Source: Oceanobacillus sp. CFH 90083
GTDB lineage: Bacteria; Bacillota; Bacilli; Bacillales; Amphibacillaceae
DNA length: 64,000 nucleotides
Assembly (NCBI RefSeq): GCF_009389585.1
Contig: NZ_VIYG01000009.1
Span: forward strand, 1 to 64,000
Reading direction: 5' to 3'
Shown here: in pieces, positions 43,905 to 53,370 of the stretch
How positions within the stretch are numbered: the stretch's first letter is position 1
How the letters are laid out: every line of letters starts with the position of its first letter
Program-made: the position numbers and the translations under genes
The notes under the pieces: model-generated
Told to the model about the DNA's origin: nothing
Seen by the model: the letters and a program-made list of their open reading frames with translations, nothing else
Databases searched by the model: none

Positions 43905-45853
43905 TATTCAGCACCTCCAAATTTCTTTTCGGTTTCTTCGATTTCTTCTTTGTGAATATGATGCCCATCGTCTTTTTCAAAGGAACGGTAAATCATACAG
44001 CCGATAATTCCAAGGAAGGCAATGATCACTCCAGCCCATACATGGAAGACAAAGAAAAAGGCAAATACAAAGAAGATACCGGCAAAAATAATGGACCAGC
44101 CACTGTTATTAGGCATGTGAATGTCCTTTATCTCTCCGTTAAACAGCTTGTAACCATTCTTTTTATAATCCCAAAATGCTTCTTCTGACTGAACAGTTGG
44201 TGTGATCGCAAAGTTATACTCAGGAACAGGGTTATGTGTTGCCCACTCAAGAGAACGTGCATTCCAAGGGTCATCCCCGACATTTCGCGGTGCATAGCGG
44301 AAACTGTAGTAAACGTTATAAACAATCAAAACAAATCCGACTGCAAGTAATAATGCACCGATAAAGGATAACATGCTTAATGGACCAAACCCAGTTGCTT
44401 CCGAGTAAGTGTACATTCTTCTCGCTTGACCATTCAACCCGGTAATATACATTGGGAAGAAGGCTAGGCAGAAACCGATCACGATATTCCAGAATGCATA
44501 TTTGCCAATGCGCTCGTTCAGCATAAAGCCAAACATTTTTGGCCAGTAATAAATAAGTCCGGCAATCATCGCAAATACAACACCAGGAATAATAACGTTA
44601 TGGAAGTGTGCTACTAAGAACATCGTGTTGTGATATTGATAATCTGCACTTGCCATGGCAAGCATCACACCAGTTACCCCGCCAATTGTAAAGAGTGGAA
44701 TAAAGGCTACAGAGTACATCATTGGCGTTGTAAATCGTATCTTTCCTTTCCACATCGTCAGGAGCCAGTTGAATATCTTAATTCCCGTTGGTACAGCGAT
44801 CGCCATTGTCGTAATGGAGAAAATACTATTTGTAACAGCTCCCTGTCCCATTGTAAAGAAGTGGTGAACCCATACAAGGAAGGACAGTAAAGAAATAATA
44901 ACCATGGATGCAACCATTGATTTATAACCATATAAATTACGCTCAGAGAATGTAGCGATAATCTGCGAGTAAATTCCGAATGCAGGCAGGATTAAAATAT
45001 ATACCTCAGGATGTCCCCAAATCCAGAACAGATTCGCCCACATCATATCCATACCGCCATCTGTTGTTGTAAAGAAGTTGGTAAAAAATTGACGGTCAAA
45101 TGTTCCTAATAATAAAGCAATCGTTAAAACTGGAAATGCGAATACGATAATCAGGTTTGTAATCAATGCAGACCAGGTAAACATAGGCATTTTCATTAAT
45201 TTCATACCAGGTGCACGCATTTTCATAATTGTAACGATAAAGTTAATTCCTGTCATCAGTGTTCCGGTCCCGGAAATTTGCAACGCCCAGTTGTAGTAGT
45301 TGACCCCGACATGTTCACTGAATTCTGTTCCTGCCAATGGGTAATAGTTTGTCCAACCAGCATCAGGAGATCCTCCGACAACGAAGGAAATATTGAATAA
45401 CATCGCTCCGGCGAAATATAGCCAGAAGCTAAGTGCATTCAGACGAGGAAAAGCAACGTCTCTTGCCCCAATCTGTAAAGGAACAACAAAGTTCATCATT
45501 CCAATAATAAATGCCATTGCCATAAAAATAATCATCACAACACCGTGTGTTGTAAAGACTTCATTGTAATGCTGTGCATTTAAAAATGAATTTTCAGGAA
45601 CAGCCGTTTGTAATCGCATCATAACAGCATCTGCGCCACCTCTGAAGAGCATGAGCAATGCTGAAATAATATACATGATTCCAATACGTTTGTGATCAAC
45701 TGTGGTTAACCACTCATTCCAAAGGTATCCCCATTTCTTGAAATAGGTAACACCTGCAACAATCGCAATGCTTACAAGTCCAATCGCAACAATGGATGCA
45801 TAAAGCATTGGATCATCATGAGGTGGAATCGAAAATCTATCTAAAAAATCCAT
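43904..45853 (-). CDS. qoxB: cytochrome aa3-600 quinol oxidase subunit I
   Basis: A 649-aa haem-copper oxidase subunit I that reduces O2 to water and pumps protons. The cross-linked His-Tyr and CuB ligand lie in WGHPEVYILILPAFG. The other CuB histidines are in VHHFFTMG. The haem ligands are in LVAHFHNVIIPG and, near the N-terminus, in the FTTHGVVMIIF segment. About 14-15 membrane helices, as in B. subtilis QoxB (649 aa). AGAAAGGAGTATCATC precedes the ATG. Confidence 0.97.
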   Translation of the reverse strand: MDFLDRFSIPPHDDPMLYASIVAIGLVSIAIVAGVTYFKKWGYLWNEWLTTVDHKRIGIMYIISALLMLFRGGADAVMMRLQTAVPENSFLNAQHYNEVFTTHGVVMIIFMAMAFIIGMMNFVVPLQIGARDVAFPRLNALSFWLYFAGAMLFNISFVVGGSPDAGWTNYYPLAGTEFSEHVGVNYYNWALQISGTGTLMTGINFIVTIMKMRAPGMKLMKMPMFTWSALITNLIIVFAFPVLTIALLLGTFDRQFFTNFFTTTDGGMDMMWANLFWIWGHPEVYILILPAFGIYSQIIATFSERNLYGYKSMVASMVIISLLSFLVWVHHFFTMGQGAVTNSIFSITTMAIAVPTGIKIFNWLLTMWKGKIRFTTPMMYSVAFIPLFTIGGVTGVMLAMASADYQYHNTMFLVAHFHNVIIPGVVFAMIAGLIYYWPKMFGFMLNERIGKYAFWNIVIGFCLAFFPMYITGLNGQARRMYTYSEATGFGPLSMLSFIGALLLAVGFVLIVYNVYYSFRYAPRNVGDDPWNARSLEWATHNPVPEYNFAITPTVQSEEAFWDYKKNGYKLFNGEIKDIHMPNNSGWSIIFAGIFFVFAFFFVFHVWAGVIIAFLGIIGCMIYRSFEKDDGHHIHKEEIEETEKKFGGAE

Positions 45854-45953
45854 GTTGATGATACTCCTTTCTAGAGCTTAGAAAATGTTTAGGCACTTTA
45901 AGAATAAGTGCATTCGCTAAAGTTTTTTTGAATATCCTCAAAAAAACAATTGA

Positions 45954-46838
45954 TTAATGATGATGCCCGCCGTCATCCTCTGAATCGGATGGTCCGTGAT
46001 TATGTGGGCTGTTTTCTCCTTCAGGTGCAGGCTGGAATGCTTGGTGTGTACCAGTAAATGCCATTTGACCTAAATGTCCAGGCTCTAATAATTCTTCAAA
46101 TTTTTCTTCTGTTATTGGCTCAGCGGTATTATGAATATCTTCCACCCATGAATCAAATTCACTTGGCGGCATAGCAGTTACAGCAAATTCATTTTCTGCA
46201 AAGCCTTCTCCATTAAAGTTAGAGTTTCTTCCAAAGTATTCTCCAGGCTCGTCTGCTACCACATTAAGATAGTTAGTCATATCGGCCATTGCGTATTTTT
46301 GTCCGGCAAGCTGCGGAATCCAGAAGCTTGTAATTGTTCCATGAGAATATAAACGAAATTCAATGTTTTGATTTGTTGGAATGAAAACATAGTTCACTGT
46401 TTCAATATCCTGCTCCGGATAGCTGAAATGCCATTTCCAGTTAGACGATGACGCATAGATAACGAGCGGCTCGTCTTCTTCGTATCCTGCTGGAGGATTT
46501 TCTACTTGATGCGTGGAAATAGTAGAAACAACGGATAGAAAAGCAACAATAATAATTGGAATACCGACAATAATTCCTTCTACATATTTATTACCTTCAA
46601 TATGAGGAGGTTCATAGTCGGGATCTTGCTTTGATGCTCTATATTTTAATAAAATAACGGTCAGCATTACTAAGACAACAATGACAATAACGGCCATTGT
46701 AATAATTGATATCCAAATCACATTTGCAGTTGTATCTGCCTGAGGACCTTTTGGATCAAGTACAAGTAATGGTTCACAGCCTGCCAGAAAACCGGCAATA
46801 CCTGTTAAAAACGCTAAATAGGCCCACTTTAACTTCAT
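45954..46838 (-). CDS. qoxA: cytochrome aa3-600 quinol oxidase subunit II, lipoprotein
   Basis: A 294-aa subunit II. The signal peptide ends in the lipobox FLAGC (Cys21), so the mature protein is lipid-anchored. Two membrane helices follow, then an extracellular cupredoxin domain with SSNWKWHFSYPEQDIETVNY. The CuA ligands of cytochrome c oxidases are absent, as expected for a quinol oxidase. The C-terminal tail ends in an acidic stretch and GGHHH, unusual compared with ordinary QoxA tails. GGGAAGGGGTATC precedes the ATG. First gene of qoxABCD, with 100 bp to qoxB. Confidence 0.94.
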   Translation of the reverse strand: MKLKWAYLAFLTGIAGFLAGCEPLLVLDPKGPQADTTANVIWISIITMAVIVIVVLVMLTVILLKYRASKQDPDYEPPHIEGNKYVEGIIVGIPIIIVAFLSVVSTISTHQVENPPAGYEEDEPLVIYASSSNWKWHFSYPEQDIETVNYVFIPTNQNIEFRLYSHGTITSFWIPQLAGQKYAMADMTNYLNVVADEPGEYFGRNSNFNGEGFAENEFAVTAMPPSEFDSWVEDIHNTAEPITEEKFEELLEPGHLGQMAFTGTHQAFQPAPEGENSPHNHGPSDSEDDGGHHH

Positions 46839-46884
46839 GTTGATACCCCTTCCCTTGGTTGTATATTAGATAATTTACTGTTAT

Positions 46885-46912
46885 TAAGAGGTTGTTCAAA
46901 ATTTGAACACAC
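46885..46912. repeat. minimal GTTCAAA/TTTGAAC palindrome of the repeat family
   Basis: AAGAGGTTGTTCAAAATTTGAACACAC is the same pair of terminal sequences as at 31636 with almost no interior. It lies in the qoxA upstream region and could overlap its control elements. Confidence 0.5.
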
Positions 46913-47113
46913 AATTAATTCATTTTGCTTGTAGCAGAGATAATATTAATACTGATGTAAGGAAATTACAAGAGATTGAAAAACACTTCACAAAATGTTC
47001 ATGAAAACTTCTACATATTTTTGAATATTGTCGAATAATGTCGAAAAAGACTTGACAAGAATAGGGAATGGTAGTAATAAGGTTTTTTACATTATATTGA
47101 AGTTTCGATGTAG

Positions 47114-47322
47114 TTTATCACAGTGCCACCGGCTGTAATACGTCAACATCAAGAAATAAATAACCTGCCATTTCTAAGTGAGAATTTAACAGCCAATAAC
47201 TGCCCGGTTGATTTAAGAGGCTTTAGGAGGTTGATTTTGGTCATATCTTTAAGTACATGCTCCTGTGGTATGATTATTTACTGGGGGAAAAAATCCCCTA
47301 GCTCAATGTAGATTCCCTTTAT
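47114..47322 (+). repeat. copy C of the TTTAT-bounded structured intergenic repeat (most diverged)
   Basis: 209 bp from TTTATCACAGTG to CTTTAT. The outer stem is kept (CCGGCTGT with ACAGCCAAT), but the inner stem has decayed. Conserved downstream blocks include AACTGCCCGGTTGATT, GGCTTTAGGAGG and TTTAAGTACATGCTCCTGTGG. It lies between divergent qoxA and ykuI. The rest of this 568-bp gap holds a TTGACA-17-TAATAA promoter-like sequence near 47051. Confidence 0.75.
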
Positions 47323-47406
47323 TGGGAGACCGTATCAATGATTAAAAATGTAAATCAAATAAGCATAAAATGGAATATGCTATAATGAAAACAAGGGGGA
47401 GTCAGC

Positions 47407-48621
47407 ATGGATCCATTAGATATTTTGATAGATTTAGATCAATTACTTCCTTATTATAAACCGATTGTTCGTGCGGATAAGCAGCTGGTAAGCGGCTATG
47501 AAGTAATTGCTTATTTTTCAGATGAAAATAATAAAGAGCAGCGTTTAGATTGGCTCTTCGATGATACAGAGATTCCAGATGAATTCCGGCTGGAGGTAAA
47601 TCAGTACATTCATCAGAAAGCGATTGAGAAAAAATTACAAGAGCATTTTCCAGGGGATCTTTCCCTGTATTATGATGCGGAGTTACTCGTCCGTGATAAC
47701 GGAGAGACATTTATTAATCTAGTACACGATTATCAGGAGAAAGGATTAGACTTGAATCAAATTATTCTGGAAATCAAAGATACGTGCCTGCCAAATAACA
47801 CAGACCAGCTCGGACATATTATAAAATATTTAAAGGCTTTGGGAGTTAAAATCAGTATTGAACTGGCTAATCCGAATGGGAGTTTGAATCAATTAGCCAT
47901 CCTGCATCCTTCCTTTATCAAAGTAGACACGTCATTTTTGAAGGATGATTTGCTGCCGCAATTGTACAAGGATGTTTATTTTGGTGTATCGATGTTATCC
48001 AGAAAAATAGGTGCATCCTTATTATTTAAAGGAATACGCTCCTATAAACAATTGAACTTTGCCTGGCAAAGCGGGGGTGAGTACTATCAGGGCAGCTTTC
48101 TGACTTATCCACAGCAGGATTTTATTGCAGAAGATTACTGTAAAAATAAATTAACCGAGTATTTTAGAGAATTTGTAACGTATGAGCAGAAGAAAGCAAA
48201 AGCGCAGTTTGAATTATTAGATGCTGTTCACGGGACGATTGACAGACTTCTTTCCCATACGAAAAAAACCAATGATGATACGTGGCTGCTAAAGCTTGCG
48301 GAGGGCTGTGAGGAATTCGTTTTTCGAATTTATATTTGCAATAGTGTCGGACTGCAAGTGTCTGTAAATATTGAAAAGGACAGTCAGGGAAATTGGATAG
48401 TGATTGAAGAAGGAAGACATAAAAACTGGAGCTGGCGACCGTATTTTTTCGAAAATATCATGCGGATGAATATCGAGAAAAAGGGAATTTTATCGGATTT
48501 ATACACAGACATTGAACGTTCAGAGCTGATTAGAACATATGCTTATCCTTTGTCCCAGGAGCGATATATATTTTTTGATATACCATATAGTTATTTGATA
48601 GAAAAAGAAGGTTTACTATGA
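47407..48621 (+). CDS. ykuI: degenerate EAL-domain protein YkuI
   Basis: A 404-aa protein matching B. subtilis YkuI end to end. Residues 1-~250 form an EAL fold and residues ~260-404 the PAS-like YkuI C-terminal domain (SFRIYxC-type VFRIYICNSVG and NWSWRPYFFENIMRM). The EAL signature is EVIAYF. The metal-binding Asp-Asp region, VDNIG in YkuI, reads ELANPNG here. The LEITE segment reads LEIKD, and the catalytic lysine region is IKVDTSFLK. Loss of metal ligands implies no c-di-GMP hydrolysis; it may bind the nucleotide or a partner only. AAGGGGGAGTCAGC precedes the ATG. Confidence 0.88.
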   Translation: MDPLDILIDLDQLLPYYKPIVRADKQLVSGYEVIAYFSDENNKEQRLDWLFDDTEIPDEFRLEVNQYIHQKAIEKKLQEHFPGDLSLYYDAELLVRDNGETFINLVHDYQEKGLDLNQIILEIKDTCLPNNTDQLGHIIKYLKALGVKISIELANPNGSLNQLAILHPSFIKVDTSFLKDDLLPQLYKDVYFGVSMLSRKIGASLLFKGIRSYKQLNFAWQSGGEYYQGSFLTYPQQDFIAEDYCKNKLTEYFREFVTYEQKKAKAQFELLDAVHGTIDRLLSHTKKTNDDTWLLKLAEGCEEFVFRIYICNSVGLQVSVNIEKDSQGNWIVIEEGRHKNWSWRPYFFENIMRMNIEKKGILSDLYTDIERSELIRTYAYPLSQERYIFFDIPYSYLIEKEGLL

Positions 48622-48741
48622 CAACAGTACATTGCAGCCAGAGGCGATCAAGCTTTGTCAGACAGAAAAAATAACCTTATCAAAGCAGAAGAAATATCCG
48701 AATTACATGAAAGGAAGTTTTCTTTATCGGGAGGGTTCAAA

Positions 48742-49905
48742 ATGAAATTCATTCATACAGCAGATTGGCATTTAGGAAAGCTGGTCCAAGGCGTCTATAT
48801 GACGGAGGATCAGGCATTTATTCTCGATCAATTTGTCAAGATGGTAGAAAAAGAAAGTCCAGATGCTGTTATTATTGCAGGAGATTTATATGATCGTGCT
48901 GTCCCTCCTGTAGAAGCAGTTGATTTATTAGATAAAACACTGGATCGAATGATTAATCGGCTTGGGATACCCGTTCTGGCGATTGCCGGCAATCACGACA
49001 GTCCAGGCAGGCTTCATTTTGGCAGTCGTTTAATGGGGGAAAAAGGATATCATATTATCGGGCAGCTATCCGAAAATGTAAAGCCGGTTATACTTTCGGA
49101 TGCATTTGGTGAAGTGCATTTTCATCTTGTTCCTTACACAGATCCAAGCGTGGTAAAAGCCTTATTTCAAGAAGATATCCGTAATCATCAGGATGCGAAT
49201 GCTTTTCTGGTTAATCGCATCAAGGAAAATATGGATAAAAAGGCACGCCATGTTTATGTGGGACATGCTTTCGTAACGCCTTTTGGTGAGACAGAAGAGA
49301 ATACGAGTGATTCAGAACGTCCATTATCCATTGGCGGAGCAGAGCATGTCGATGCACATCTATTTAAAGATTTTCATTACACAGCTCTGGGGCATCTTCA
49401 TCAGGCTCACCATGTCCTGGATGAAAAAATCCGTTACTCCGGGTCTATATTGAAATATTCCCTATCTGAGGAGCATCATCAAAAGGGATATTTAGTAGTG
49501 GAACTGGATGATAAGGGGGAGGTTCAGGTAGAGAAAAAAAGCCTTATTCCTAAACGGGACATCCGTTCTTTAAAAATGAAAATGGAGGATATTTATAAGC
49601 AGCCCCGAAGTGAAGACTATGTATTTGTACGGCTGCTTGATGAATTACCGATTCTGTCTCCAATGGAAAAGGTACGTTCTATTTTCCCGAATGCTATGCA
49701 CGTGGAGAGGGTCAGGACAGCAACAGTGATAAATGATGATAAAGAAAAGCAAGCTCCCAAAACGAGTTTAAGTGAAATGGAATTATTTGATACATTTTAT
49801 CAGGAAGTAACGGAAAAGGAAGCTTCCAAAGAAATGAACGGGATCATGAAAGAACTATTTCAAGAAATACAGGATGCAGCCAATGAACGGAAAGCATCCA
49901 GATAA
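48742..49905 (+). CDS. sbcD: exonuclease subunit SbcD (Mre11-type nuclease)
   Basis: A 387-aa calcineurin-like phosphoesterase. Metal-binding motifs are HTADWHLGK (residues 5-13), GDLYDRA, AGNHDSPGRL, VGHAF and LGHLHQAHH. With SbcC it cleaves hairpins and processes blocked DNA ends. The ATG follows GGGAGGGTTCAAA; the upstream open frame to 48655 is not family-like. It is followed 17 bp later by sbcC. Confidence 0.95.
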   Translation: MKFIHTADWHLGKLVQGVYMTEDQAFILDQFVKMVEKESPDAVIIAGDLYDRAVPPVEAVDLLDKTLDRMINRLGIPVLAIAGNHDSPGRLHFGSRLMGEKGYHIIGQLSENVKPVILSDAFGEVHFHLVPYTDPSVVKALFQEDIRNHQDANAFLVNRIKENMDKKARHVYVGHAFVTPFGETEENTSDSERPLSIGGAEHVDAHLFKDFHYTALGHLHQAHHVLDEKIRYSGSILKYSLSEEHHQKGYLVVELDDKGEVQVEKKSLIPKRDIRSLKMKMEDIYKQPRSEDYVFVRLLDELPILSPMEKVRSIFPNAMHVERVRTATVINDDKEKQAPKTSLSEMELFDTFYQEVTEKEASKEMNGIMKELFQEIQDAANERKASR

Positions 49906-49922
49906 GAGCAGGTGAGAAGAGA

Positions 49923-52900
49923 ATGCAGCCGGTACGATTAACTTTACATGCTTTTGGACCTTATAAAGAAAAAGAAATCATTGATTTTTCTGAGCTTCAA
50001 GGGAATACACTGTTTGTGATTTCCGGAAAAACAGGTGCTGGGAAGACGACGCTATTTGATGGAATAGCCTTTGCCTTATATGGAAGGGCGAGCGGATCTG
50101 ATCGGGAAGACCAGCGTATGCTGCGCAGTGACTTTGCGGATGAAGATGTGCATACTTCTGCTGAGCTTATTTTTCAAATACAGGATAAAACATATCGTAT
50201 TTTCCGGCAATTAGGGCATGTAAAAAAAGGAAATAAAAGTAAAACGGGAGATAAATGTGAATTTTACGAAATACGTGGAGCAGAACAGGTTCCAGCTGTA
50301 GACAGGCAGATGGTCAGCGAAATTGATCAGAAAATAGAAGGTATTATTGGATTGACACCGGATCAATTTAAGCAGATTGTGATGCTTCCTCAGGGAGAAT
50401 TTCGTAAGCTGCTCACTTCAGGGACCGAAAATAAAGAAGAAATTTTGAGGCGCTTGTTTAAAACAGAGCACTATAAATACATGAATGAATTACTTCGAGA
50501 GAGAAAATTAAGACTGGAGTCAGAAAATCAGCGTATTCTCAGTCGAATGGAGCAGCTGCGCACGCAAATTTTCTCTTTGGATCTGCCGGAAGATTCTCCG
50601 GTTCTTGAGTTAGCAAATAGAGAACATGTCAATACACATCAGATTATAGAAGCTTTGGAATTAGAGCTGAAAAAGAATGCAGAAGCTATCAAAGAAGGAG
50701 ATGCCTCTTATAAAGAAGCAACCAAGCAGCAGGAGCTTACGCAAAATCAATTGTTTCAAGTGAAGCAGATCAATGAGCAGTTGTCAGAATTAGAGACATA
50801 TCAGAGGAGTCTGGCAGTATGGAAAGAACAAGCGCAAGAAATGGCTGCTTTGAAAAAAGGATTATCTGCTGCTGAACAGGCGAAATTAATTATTCCTTAT
50901 GAACAGCAGCGAAATGAAGCAAATAAAGAGCTGCAAGAAGCAGGGAAAACGTTGCAGCAATTGGAAGCTCAGCAGGATAAAATAAAGAAGCAGAAGCAGC
51001 TGGCAGAAGCTGATTTTAAAAAGGAGCAGGAAAATGCAGGTGAACGAGATAAAATCTCGATAGAAGTCAATCGCCTGGAAGGTTTTTTACCTGTTGTAAA
51101 GGAATTAGAAGGTAAAAAACAAGAGATTCAGAAGCTGGGCAGACTGTTAGCGCAAGGGAAGCAGCAGCTGGAGAGATTAACAGAGCTCCGGGCAGCACGA
51201 AGCAAACAAATAGAGGACTTAGAAAAAGAGGAGCAGGTATTAGATAAGGATGCTGACAAGCTGGACGCAGTGAGGGAAGAATTAAGAGTTCTGCGTGAGC
51301 AGGTTATGCTGCTGAAGAAATATCAGGATAAATTAACACAAATACAGCAGGAAGAAGCAAATCTTAAACATAAAGAGGCAGTTTATCTGCAGGAAAAAGA
51401 AGCTTATTACAGGATAGAGCAAGCATGGTTTGCTAATCAGGCGCATGTATTGGCTGCACATTTACATGCTGGAGAGGCCTGTCCGGTCTGTGGCAGTTTG
51501 GAGCATCCGTCACCAGCAGCAACGAAGGAAGCAGAGATTACGAAAGAAGAGCTGGAACAGGCAAAAAAACTGATGGAGCAACAAGAATCGGCCTGGCGGG
51601 AACAAATAGCCACTATAAAAGCTTATCAATCGGAAAGAAACGGATTGGAAGGTGAGCTCGTACATTATGAGCTGGAAGTTTCCAATCCCGGACAGTGTTA
51701 TCAGGAAATTGTTGCAGAAGGAAAAAAGAAAAAAGCGGAAGAGGACCGCCTAAAGCAGTCCAAAGCCCGTCTGGCTGAGTGCAAAAAAGAATTAACAAAG
51801 CAACGTCAGGAGCAGAAGCAGAGTGAAAAGGAATTAAGTGAGAAACAAACCTTGGTCAGTCAGCTCCAAACCGATTATCAAAGTAAAGAAGCTGTTTATC
51901 AGCAGCAATTGATGCAGATTCCCGAAAGCTTACGTATTCTTTCCCGATTAGAAGCTGAAATAAATCATTCAAAAACAAAAAAACAGCAGCTTGAACAGCG
52001 CTGGCTGGAGGTGCAGGAGAACTATAAAAAAGTGCATGAAGCATTTACAAAGTGGACGGCTGATGTGCATCATCTTAGAGAAAATCAAGCAAAATGGAAG
52101 CAGAAAATAGACAGCTTGCAGAAAAGCTATGAAGCGAAATTGGAGCAAGCAGGTTTTACAGAGCAGGAGTATCAAGAGGCAAAATGGGATGAAACAAGTT
52201 ATCAATCTGTTAAACAGAAGCTCACAGATTATGAAAAGCAGGGCTATCAATTAGAGCAACAAATTTCAGAGCTGGAGAAGAAGCTAAAAGGACAATCGAA
52301 GCAGGATGTTTCTGAAATAGAAGCCGCCTTAACGGGCTGGAAGCAGGAAGCAGCATCCAGCCTTGAAAAGCTTCAGCGGCTGCAGCAGGAAAAGAAAGAT
52401 ATGACATTTTATATGAATCAGCTGCAGGAGCTTCATTTTCAAGCGGCGGATATGGAAAAGAAAAGAATGATTGTAACAGATTTATATGATACGTTGCGGG
52501 GGCAAAATCCTAAAAAGATTTCTTTTGAACGGTATTTGCAAATGGAATATCTGGATCAAATTATCGAGGCTGCGAATCTGCGCCTGAACGATCTTTCCAA
52601 TGGTCAATTCTATCTGATCCGAAGTGACCGCCAGGAAGCGCGGGGGAAACAGAGCGGTTTAGGGTTAGATGTCTATGATCAATATACAGGGCAGACAAGA
52701 GATGTAAAAACATTATCCGGTGGAGAGAAATTTCACGCTTCTTTATGTCTTGCGTTAGGAATGAGCGATGTCATCCAAAGCTTCCAAGGAAATATTGTTA
52801 TTCAAACGATGTTTATTGATGAAGGCTTTGGGTCGTTGGATGAAGAGTCTTTACGTAAAGCAATTGACACATTAATTCAGCTGCAGCAATCCGGCAGAAT

Positions 52901-53009
52901 GATTGGTATTATTTCGCATGTTCAAGAACTCAAGGATGTTTTCCCTGTGGCAATCGAGGTTCAAAAAACAAAAGAGGGCCACAGTAAGACAGAGATTGTT
53001 TTGAAGTAA
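49923..53009 (+). CDS. sbcC: exonuclease subunit SbcC (Rad50-type ATPase)
   Basis: A 1028-aa SMC-like ATPase. The Walker A motif is SGKTGAGKTTLFDGI (about residues 34-48). Two long coiled coils, rich in Gln, Glu and Lys, flank the zinc hook EACPVCGSLEHP at about residue 518. The ABC signature is TLSGGEKFHASL (about 930), followed by Walker B FIDEGFGSLDEESL. It pairs with SbcD in ATP-driven DNA end processing. The high density of CAG codons in the coiled coil explains several antisense open frames. No defects are seen. Confidence 0.96.
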   Translation: MQPVRLTLHAFGPYKEKEIIDFSELQGNTLFVISGKTGAGKTTLFDGIAFALYGRASGSDREDQRMLRSDFADEDVHTSAELIFQIQDKTYRIFRQLGHVKKGNKSKTGDKCEFYEIRGAEQVPAVDRQMVSEIDQKIEGIIGLTPDQFKQIVMLPQGEFRKLLTSGTENKEEILRRLFKTEHYKYMNELLRERKLRLESENQRILSRMEQLRTQIFSLDLPEDSPVLELANREHVNTHQIIEALELELKKNAEAIKEGDASYKEATKQQELTQNQLFQVKQINEQLSELETYQRSLAVWKEQAQEMAALKKGLSAAEQAKLIIPYEQQRNEANKELQEAGKTLQQLEAQQDKIKKQKQLAEADFKKEQENAGERDKISIEVNRLEGFLPVVKELEGKKQEIQKLGRLLAQGKQQLERLTELRAARSKQIEDLEKEEQVLDKDADKLDAVREELRVLREQVMLLKKYQDKLTQIQQEEANLKHKEAVYLQEKEAYYRIEQAWFANQAHVLAAHLHAGEACPVCGSLEHPSPAATKEAEITKEELEQAKKLMEQQESAWREQIATIKAYQSERNGLEGELVHYELEVSNPGQCYQEIVAEGKKKKAEEDRLKQSKARLAECKKELTKQRQEQKQSEKELSEKQTLVSQLQTDYQSKEAVYQQQLMQIPESLRILSRLEAEINHSKTKKQQLEQRWLEVQENYKKVHEAFTKWTADVHHLRENQAKWKQKIDSLQKSYEAKLEQAGFTEQEYQEAKWDETSYQSVKQKLTDYEKQGYQLEQQISELEKKLKGQSKQDVSEIEAALTGWKQEAASSLEKLQRLQQEKKDMTFYMNQLQELHFQAADMEKKRMIVTDLYDTLRGQNPKKISFERYLQMEYLDQIIEAANLRLNDLSNGQFYLIRSDRQEARGKQSGLGLDVYDQYTGQTRDVKTLSGGEKFHASLCLALGMSDVIQSFQGNIVIQTMFIDEGFGSLDEESLRKAIDTLIQLQQSGRMIGIISHVQELKDVFPVAIEVQKTKEGHSKTEIVLK

Positions 53010-53042
53010 GAAGGCTGTATTTTAACTTGAACATGTATTTAG

Positions 53043-53230
53043 ATAAAGGGAAACTTTATTCAGTCCCCAAGGGGAACAATGCCTAAGTATGCGCCGCAAG
53101 GCCTTTATGATCAAAATCCTGCAGGCCCGAACGAATCGAGCGTTACTGGCTTGTCCGGCTTCCACTTAGAAATTTTGACCTTCCTTTATTCTTGGAGCAG
53201 AAGTCTGACAGCCAGTTACACTGCGATAAA
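53043..53230 (-). repeat. copy D of the TTTAT-bounded structured intergenic repeat
   Basis: 188 bp on the minus strand, from TTTATCGCAGTGTAACTGGC to AGTTTCCCTTTAT. The inner stem CTTCTGCT pairs with AGTGGAAG; relative to copy A one C-G pair is now T-A on both arms. Downstream blocks are CGATTCGTTCGGGCC, GGCCTTGCGG and CCCCTTGGGG. It lies between sbcC and mvaS. Bases 53231-53370 hold only the mvaS leader. Confidence 0.85.
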
Positions 53231-53370
53231 AAGAGCTATAATGTTTGCTATTTAAACAACCCTTGTATTATCATTTAATTATTGTATTTTTCGACAAGAA
53301 TTTTCAGATGGAAGTACAGGGCTTTGAAAGCAGCCTCAATTATAGCAAGAGGAGAAGGGTAGGAATCATC

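Noticed and set aside
51969-52407. Several antisense frames under sbcC
   Set aside because: They come from CAG/GAG-rich coiled-coil codons read backwards, not from genes.
53310-53370. N-terminal extension of mvaS in the open frame
   Set aside because: HMG-CoA synthases begin at the KIGIDKLGF segment. The catalytic numbering fits exactly when the GTG at 53371 is used, and a ribosome binding site is in place.
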